From: Longimicrobiales bacterium
GTDB taxonomy: Bacteria; Gemmatimonadota; Gemmatimonadetes; Longimicrobiales; Gaopeijiaceae
Assembly (NCBI GenBank): GCA_022428035.1
Contig: JAKMDG010000151.1
Location: 1 to 6,897, forward strand
Direction: 5' to 3'
DNA length: 6,897 nt
Under the pieces are notes generated by a model. It saw only the letters and a list, made by a program, of their open reading frames with translations. It was not told the origin of the DNA and made no database searches. A program made the position numbers and the translations under genes. This document shows, piece by piece, positions 4,856 to 6,897 of this stretch; position 1 is the stretch's first letter, and every line of letters starts with the position of its first letter.

Positions 4856-6897
4856 TTGGCGGTCCAGTGGGAGGCGATCAAGCGGAGCATGTCTACCGCG
4901 GTGATCCTGACTGCGCTGTGTGTTCTGAGTGCTACGCCCGGGCAGGGGCAGGCACCGGATGAAGCGTGGAGGACAATTCGGACTGAACATTTCCGCGTGA
5001 CCTTCCCGGAACCTTTGGAGGAGCTCGCCCGGCGGGCCGGGAATCGGGCAGAGTGGGCGTGGACCGAGCTGTCGGATGCGTTCATCGAGCCACCAGAGGG
5101 AGTGATCGATCTGCTCCTGACAGACCATGCCGACATCTCGAATGGCTTCGCGCGTGTCACACCCGGAAATCGGATCACCGTGTATGCCCGGCCTCCCGTC
5201 GATGCCCTCTCCATCGGTCACTCGGACGAGTGGCTCGAACTCGTGATTCTGCATGAGCTAGCGCACATCGTTCACCTCGATCACGTCGATAACCCGGTTG
5301 GCAAAGCTGCGCGTGCCATCTTCGGACGGGTCACCATGGAGTGGCCGTTCTTTCCCGAACTGGGTACGCCGCGGTGGATCATCGAGGGTCTCGCGACGTG
5401 GTACGAGTCGCGACTCACACAGGCCGGCAGAGTGCGCGGCACCTTCGAAGAAATGCAGATCCGCACGGCAATCCTCGAGGGACGTTTCGAGGATATCGGG
5501 CAGGCCTCCGGTCGATCGCCGCTCTGGCCTTCAGGGAACCGCCCTTATGCCTACGGCTCGCTGTTCTTCGACTTTCTTCTCGAGCGTCATGGTGAAGGGC
5601 GGATGGGAGCGTTCGCGGATGCGATCGCCGGTCAGTGGGTTCCTTACCGCCTCGATGCTGCCGGGCGCGATGCCTTCGGCGTCTCGCTAACCGAGGAGTG
5701 GAACGCGTGGCGAACAGCGCTCGAAGCGGATCTTGCAGATCTCGACCGCCGGCTCGAGGAGCATGGACCCATCACGGAGCCCGAGCGCCTCACTGAGCGC
5801 GCGCGCTGGGGGCTCTATCCGCAGATTTCTCCGGACGGGCGGTGGCTGGCGCACACGCAGTCGGATGGGCGGTCGGATACCCAGATCCGGCTCGTCGACC
5901 TCGAGACGGGTGAGTCACGGAAGCTGGGACGAACGAACGGCCTGAGCGTGCTCTCATGGCTTCCCGATGGCCGCCTTGTGCTCAGTCAGGTCGAGTTCGA
6001 CGATCCATATCGCCTCTATGCGGATCTCTGGATCTTCGACCCTCAGGGCGGCGAGACGCGGATTACCGACGGAGCCCGCCTTACCCAGCCTTCTGCCGCG
6101 CCGGACGGAGGCGCGTGGGCCATCCAGGAGGGAGACGGCACCAATACTATCGTCCGTGTCGATCTCGCCACCGGTGTCGTGACGCCACTGCTGGCTCCGA
6201 GTTCGGAGGTGCATTGGGCCTATCCCCGACCGTCCCCGAACAGCCGATGGCTGGTTGCGACGCGCTGGGAGCCGAACGCAGAGCACGACGTCGTCATCCT
6301 CGACGCAGGCACCGGTGAGGTCGTGGACGTGGTGACCCGTGATCGGGCCATGGATACGTCACCGTCCTGGGCGCCTGACGGACGAGGTATTGTCTGGGCC
6401 TCTGACCGGAGTGGGATTCTGAATATCCTCTCGGCGGAGGTTGATCCGAACACTGGCCGCAGCGGGGCTCCCCGCGTCGTCACCAACCTCCGTACGGGCG
6501 GCGCCTATCCCGTGATCGATCCTGACGGTGAGTGGGTGTATTTCGCGGGTTACCACGCTGAGGGGTGGGATATCGAGCGTGCGCCCTACTCCAGTGGATC
6601 GGACCTCATGGCCGCGCCGCCTGCGGCTCGCTTCGATGCAAGGGAGGCCTTTCCCGCGCGCGGCTCACTGGATGGCGACGTTGAGGGTTACTCACCCGGA
6701 CCCACCCTCGCCCCGTCCTACTGGGAGATCGCGTGGCGGGAGCCCGTTACCGCACCGGCCATAGTCACGCCCGACATCGCGCTACCCTCGCGGGAGCTGC
6801 TCGGCTTCGGGCTGGGGATGCAGTCGTCCGGCCTCGATCTCGTCGGGCGCCATGCCTGGGGTGCGGTCGGGCGGGTCACGACCCGCGGTGGCAAGAT
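4856..6897 (+). CDS. Secreted HExxH metallopeptidase with TolB-like propeller (C-terminus beyond window)
   Basis: An open frame of 680 residues with no stop before the right edge. From TTG 4856, residues 1-30 form a signal peptide: Lys-Arg near residues 9-10, then a hydrophobic core beginning STAVILTALCVLSA. The peptidase domain (about 35-300) holds HELAH at 133-137, with zinc ligands His133 and His137 and catalytic Glu134. WIIEGLATWYE follows at 174-184, with Glu177 as probable third ligand 40 residues after His137. This is the gluzincin (clan MA) arrangement. Residues 315-600 carry six PDG-type blade motifs at about 326, 370, 416, 461, 507 and 556, spaced 44-49 residues, as in TolB-like propellers. 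YSPGPTLAPSYW (from 612) and a stretch from about 630 rich in alternating Gly and hydrophobic residues, with the motif DLVGRHAW, recall proteins that end in an outer-membrane beta-barrel. That last step is inference because the domain is cut. Substrate unknown. The motifs look intact, so activity is likely. No partner gene is visible downstream in the window. Confidence 0.9.
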   Translation, partial: MAVQWEAIKRSMSTAVILTALCVLSATPGQGQAPDEAWRTIRTEHFRVTFPEPLEELARRAGNRAEWAWTELSDAFIEPPEGVIDLLLTDHADISNGFARVTPGNRITVYARPPVDALSIGHSDEWLELVILHELAHIVHLDHVDNPVGKAARAIFGRVTMEWPFFPELGTPRWIIEGLATWYESRLTQAGRVRGTFEEMQIRTAILEGRFEDIGQASGRSPLWPSGNRPYAYGSLFFDFLLERHGEGRMGAFADAIAGQWVPYRLDAAGRDAFGVSLTEEWNAWRTALEADLADLDRRLEEHGPITEPERLTERARWGLYPQISPDGRWLAHTQSDGRSDTQIRLVDLETGESRKLGRTNGLSVLSWLPDGRLVLSQVEFDDPYRLYADLWIFDPQGGETRITDGARLTQPSAAPDGGAWAIQEGDGTNTIVRVDLATGVVTPLLAPSSEVHWAYPRPSPNSRWLVATRWEPNAEHDVVILDAGTGEVVDVVTRDRAMDTSPSWAPDGRGIVWASDRSGILNILSAEVDPNTGRSGAPRVVTNLRTGGAYPVIDPDGEWVYFAGYHAEGWDIERAPYSSGSDLMAAPPAARFDAREAFPARGSLDGDVEGYSPGPTLAPSYWEIAWREPVTAPAIVTPDIALPSRELLGFGLGMQSSGLDLVGRHAWGAVGRVTTRGGK

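Noticed and set aside
4522..5254. Minus-strand open frames of 230 and 202 codons across the peptidase start
   Set aside because: They run opposite the signal peptide and peptidase domain, which carry clear motifs on the plus strand. Their translations show no domain features.
1..6897. Search for CRISPR arrays, direct repeats, transposase genes, tRNAs and defence genes
   Set aside because: By eye there were no evenly spaced repeats, terminal inverted repeats, tRNA-like clovers or mobile-element motifs. The window is nearly filled by ordinary coding sequence.

Overview
The window is a gene-dense, high-GC stretch of a bacterial chromosome holding five protein genes, two of them cut by the window edges. 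The lineage is probably Gram-negative. One gene encodes a predicted lipoprotein with a Lol-compatible signal. Another encodes a secreted metallopeptidase with a beta-propeller, whose C-terminal part looks like the start of an outer-membrane barrel. Propeller-peptidase proteins of this kind are common in Gemmatimonadota and related groups. That placement is inference from style only, because no rRNA or other marker gene is present. No tRNA, rRNA, CRISPR array, insertion sequence or phage gene was seen.

Layout: (1) Positions 1-1503, minus strand: gamma-glutamyltransferase precursor, with its C-terminus beyond the left edge. (2) Positions 1504-1606: a short divergent intergenic region. (3) Positions 1607-2509, plus strand: murQ, N-acetylmuramic acid 6-phosphate etherase. 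(4) Positions 2506-4197, plus strand: a polytopic membrane protein resembling GT-C (family 39-type) glycosyltransferases, joined to murQ by a 4-base stop/start overlap. (5) Positions 4149-4823, minus strand: an unrecognised Gly/Ala-rich, possibly membrane-associated protein whose 3' end overlaps the glycosyltransferase gene by 49 bp. (6) Positions 4856-6897, plus strand: a secreted HExxH gluzincin peptidase with a six-motif TolB-like propeller, running off the right edge. It most likely starts at a TTG codon preceded by an AGGAGG ribosome-binding site.

How they work together: several genes point to the cell envelope. MurQ recycles the MurNAc-6-phosphate of peptidoglycan in the cytoplasm. The GT-C-like protein would transfer sugars from lipid carriers on the outer face of the inner membrane. 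Gamma-glutamyltransferase cleaves gamma-glutamyl peptides outside the cytoplasm. The peptidase also acts outside the cytoplasm. Only murQ and the glycosyltransferase gene look co-transcribed. A shared pathway for the others is not shown by the sequence. Nothing here amounts to a clearly new system. The most unusual items are the peptidase-propeller-barrel architecture, the unrecognised protein packed between two genes, and the serine-to-alanine difference in the glutamyl-binding pair of the gamma-glutamyltransferase.
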